From JAVBKV01 sp031553885 (lineage in GTDB: Bacteria; Bacteroidota; Bacteroidia; Bacteroidales; Azobacteroidaceae): DNA of 64,000 nt. The notes beneath the pieces were generated by a model. It had not been told where the DNA came from. It saw nothing but the letters and a program-made list of their open reading frames with translations, and made no database searches. Made by a program: the position numbers and the translations under genes. This document shows positions 62,105-64,000 of this stretch, one piece after another. Position 1 is the first letter of the stretch; each line of letters starts with the position of its first letter. The stretch is taken from the NCBI GenBank assembly GCA_031553885.1, contig JAVBKV010000019.1:39744-103743 (forward strand), read 5' to 3'.

Positions 62105-63714
62105 TTGTACAACTTTTTTCTCAGTTCTTTGATTTCCTCGGAAGTAATGTAGTCATCATAATCCATGATTTTGTCTATGATTCCGTTGGGTGTCAGCTCG
62201 ATAACCCGGTTACAGACAGTCTGGATAAACTCATGGTCATGACTCGACATCAGGATATTCCCCTTGAAGTTTTTCAGGGTATTATTAAAAGCCTGAATGG
62301 ATTCCAGATCCAGGTGGTTGGCCGGAGAATCCAATACCATACAATTGGCATTCTTTAACATCATCCGTGCGATCATACAACGCATTTTTTCGCCTCCTGA
62401 GAGCACGCTGGCTTTTTTGAGTACTTCTTCTCCGGAAAACAACATCTTGCCCAGGTATCCCTTCAAATAGACTTCATGAGTGTCTTCTGAAAATTGGGCA
62501 ATCCAGTCGATCAGATTCATATCAGTGTTGAAAAAAGAGGAGTTGTCCAGCGGTAAATAAGCTGTTGTGATGGTTTGCCCCCATTCGAATGTTCCTTCAT
62601 CCGCTTTTTGTTCGTCGTTGATGATTTGGAAAAAGGTGGTCATGGCGCGGGGATCTCGGGAAAGGAATATGATTTTGTCATCCTTTTCGATATTGAAAGA
62701 GACGCTTTTGAAAAGGACTTCTCCTTCGATGCTGGCGGAAAGTCCGTTGACTTCCAGTATTTTGTTTCCGGTTTCACGGGACGGTGTAAAAATAATACCG
62801 GGATACTTACGGGAAGAAGGTTGTATTTCCTCAATATTAAGCTTTTCAATCATTTTCTTGCGGCTGGTCGTTTGTTTGGATTTAGCCACATTGGCGCTGA
62901 ACCGGCGGATGAACTCTTCCAGTTCTTTCTTCTTTTCTTCCGCTTTTTTGTTTTGTTGTTGCTGTTGACGCAAAGCTAATTGGCTCGATTCGTACCAGAA
63001 ACTGTAATTTCCGGAAAACAATTTGATTTCTCCGTAATCGATATCGACCGTATGGGTACAGACAGAATCCAAAAAGTGTCGGTCGTGGGATACAACCAAA
63101 ACCGTATTTTCAAATTCGGAAAGGTAGTTTTCTAACCACATGACGGTTTCGATATCCAGGTCGTTGGTTGGCTCATCCAACAGTAGGTTGTCCGGTTTTC
63201 CGAACAAAGCCTGAGCCAGCAGGATACGTACTTTTTCTTTCCCGCTCACATCTTTCATCATCATGTAGTGCATATCTTCCCGGATTCCCAACCCGTTCAG
63301 CAGGTTACCGGCATCGCTTTCGGCATTCCAGCCTTCCAGCTCGGCAAATTTTTCTTCCAGTTCGGCAGCCCTGACGCCGTCTGCATCACTGAAATCGGCT
63401 TTTGCATAAATAGCATCTTTTTCTTTCATGATGTCCCACAGCACGGTATGGCCTTGCAGAACCGCATCCATAACTGTAAATTCGTCATAGGCGAAGTGGT
63501 CTTGTCTTAATACTGAAAGTCGTTCGCCCGGTCCGAAGTTGACCGAACCGGTATTTGGTTCCATATCACCGCTTAAGGCTTTCAGAAACGTGGATTTACC
63601 GGCCCCGTTGGCCCCGATAATACCGTAGCAGTTTCCCGGTGTGAACTTGAGGTTGACGTCCTGGAAAAGAACTCTTTTCCCAAATTGAATAGCTAAGTTG
63701 CTGACTGTAATCAT
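62101..63714 (-). CDS. ABC-F family ATPase with an asymmetric second ATP site
   Basis: Soluble tandem ATPase of 537 residues of the ABC-F group, which act at the ribosome. Domain 1 has a normal Walker A GANGAGKST near residue 34 and Walker B LLLDEPTNDLD near residue 180, but its signature is VSGKEKVR. Domain 2 has a degraded Walker A (LSRDPRAMTTFF, no Lys) and Walker B MVLDSPANHLD with Ser replacing the catalytic Glu, but an intact LSGGEKMR. The linker contains a charged, glutamine-rich helix. One composite site is thus canonical and the other degenerate. It is upstream of the AlkD gene; a minus-strand TACCTTTG -7 box lies at 63801-63808. Confidence 0.88.
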   Translation of the reverse strand: MITVSNLAIQFGKRVLFQDVNLKFTPGNCYGIIGANGAGKSTFLKALSGDMEPNTGSVNFGPGERLSVLRQDHFAYDEFTVMDAVLQGHTVLWDIMKEKDAIYAKADFSDADGVRAAELEEKFAELEGWNAESDAGNLLNGLGIREDMHYMMMKDVSGKEKVRILLAQALFGKPDNLLLDEPTNDLDIETVMWLENYLSEFENTVLVVSHDRHFLDSVCTHTVDIDYGEIKLFSGNYSFWYESSQLALRQQQQQNKKAEEKKKELEEFIRRFSANVAKSKQTTSRKKMIEKLNIEEIQPSSRKYPGIIFTPSRETGNKILEVNGLSASIEGEVLFKSVSFNIEKDDKIIFLSRDPRAMTTFFQIINDEQKADEGTFEWGQTITTAYLPLDNSSFFNTDMNLIDWIAQFSEDTHEVYLKGYLGKMLFSGEEVLKKASVLSGGEKMRCMIARMMLKNANCMVLDSPANHLDLESIQAFNNTLKNFKGNILMSSHDHEFIQTVCNRVIELTPNGIIDKIMDYDDYITSEEIKELRKKLYK

Positions 63715-63720
63715 ATAATG

Positions 63721-63788
63721 AATTGAGAGTGGAGAATTGAGAATTGAGAATGGTATAATTCTCCACTCTCAATTCTCAATTCTCAATT
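63721..63788. repeat. Heptamer-built palindrome upstream of the ABC-F gene
   Basis: AATTGAGAGTGGAGAAT (63721-63737) is the exact complement of 63758-63774, and tandem ATTGAGA/TCTCAAT units continue to 63788. It lies in the 5' leader of the ABC-F transcript. Confidence 0.7.
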
Positions 63789-63809
63789 ATTTTAAGGGTG
63801 CAAAGGTAG

Positions 63810-64000
63810 TCATTTTTCCTCACTTTTGTATCTGTCGGCTGTATATCCGATTTGTCGGTGAGGTTTATCCTGAATTTTTTGTTTAGATGCCAATTCGGTA
63901 AGGGCCAAATAAATATCATCGAACTCTTTCCGGTTATCTTCACTCAGATCGTTTATTGCTTTCCATAAATCTTCGATTTCCTTTGATAAAACCGATTGTT
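63810..64000 (-). CDS. C-terminal part of an unidentified protein (5' end outside window)
   Basis: Minus-strand frame open to the window edge with its stop TGA at 63810-63812; 62 complete codons are visible. The residues include SKEIEDLWKAINDLSEDNRK, EFDDIYLALTELASKQK and the tail IGYTADRYKSEEK. The segment is highly charged and helical. It resembles the tail of some ORF6N-type phage-antirepressor-like proteins, but that is only a weak impression. The ABC-F promoter overlaps its end. Confidence 0.55.
   Translation of the reverse strand, partial: QSVLSKEIEDLWKAINDLSEDNRKEFDDIYLALTELASKQKIQDKPHRQIGYTADRYKSEEK

Overview
The window looks like chromosomal DNA of a member of the Bacteroidota, most likely order Bacteroidales. 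The signs are TAnnTTTG-type -7 promoter boxes with few Shine-Dalgarno sequences, a FecI/FecR/TonB-receptor trio, LacI-controlled uronate catabolism, AAA/VWA gene pairs and protein sequences of Bacteroidales style. I cannot fix the genus; Odoribacter-like relatives are a guess. I saw no phage, insertion sequence, CRISPR array, tRNA or rRNA.

Layout. Bases 1-6516 hold a tight, mostly overlapping chain of envelope and salvage genes: MlaE/MlaF lipid transporter, a 5'-nucleotidase split over two genes, a GH3/beta-lactamase-fold fusion and a CobC-like phosphatase. Bases 6517-7400 are nearly gene-free, with one 57-residue membrane protein and a large nested inverted repeat. Bases 7401-14021 are housekeeping: PlsC, a small tyrosine phosphatase, PgpH, GltX, WaaA and a gamma-carbonic anhydrase. 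Bases 14094-24656 carry a membrane acyltransferase, an ECF sigma/FecR/TonB-receptor unit, PaaK plus an ACT protein, a PadR/PspC pair and an AT-rich orphan.

Bases 24746-39485 form a uronate locus. A ten-gene minus-strand operon (DUF4861, kduI, uxaC, kdgK, SDR, eda, exuT, uxaB, HIT, uxaA) and the separate uxuA together take glucuronate, galacturonate and unsaturated uronates to 2-keto-3-deoxygluconate, then pyruvate and glyceraldehyde 3-phosphate. A LacI regulator is divergent from uxuA, and similar palindromes lie at both promoters. Next comes pta / hydroxyacyl-CoA dehydrogenase-like / ackA, which would turn acetyl-CoA into acetate and ATP, then a HEAT-DUF1080-DUF1080 protein with a Tat-exported Gfo/Idh oxidoreductase.

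The gene-free stretch at 48218-48662 has four exact TTATCAACA boxes in an AT-rich setting. Gene direction and G/C usage appear to change on either side of it, so it is my best candidate for a chromosomal replication origin. To its right lie nadA, a SulP transporter, rubrerythrin, an NAD(P)H oxidoreductase, nadB, lpdA, a MoxR/CobS ATPase with a VWA partner, a small lipoprotein, two thioredoxin-fold proteins, a Uma2 nuclease-fold protein, an AlkD-like glycosylase and an ABC-F protein with one degenerate ATP site. The window ends inside an unidentified minus-strand gene.

A recurrent theme is intergenic inverted repeats, many built from 7-base units, several of them inside the uronate operon.
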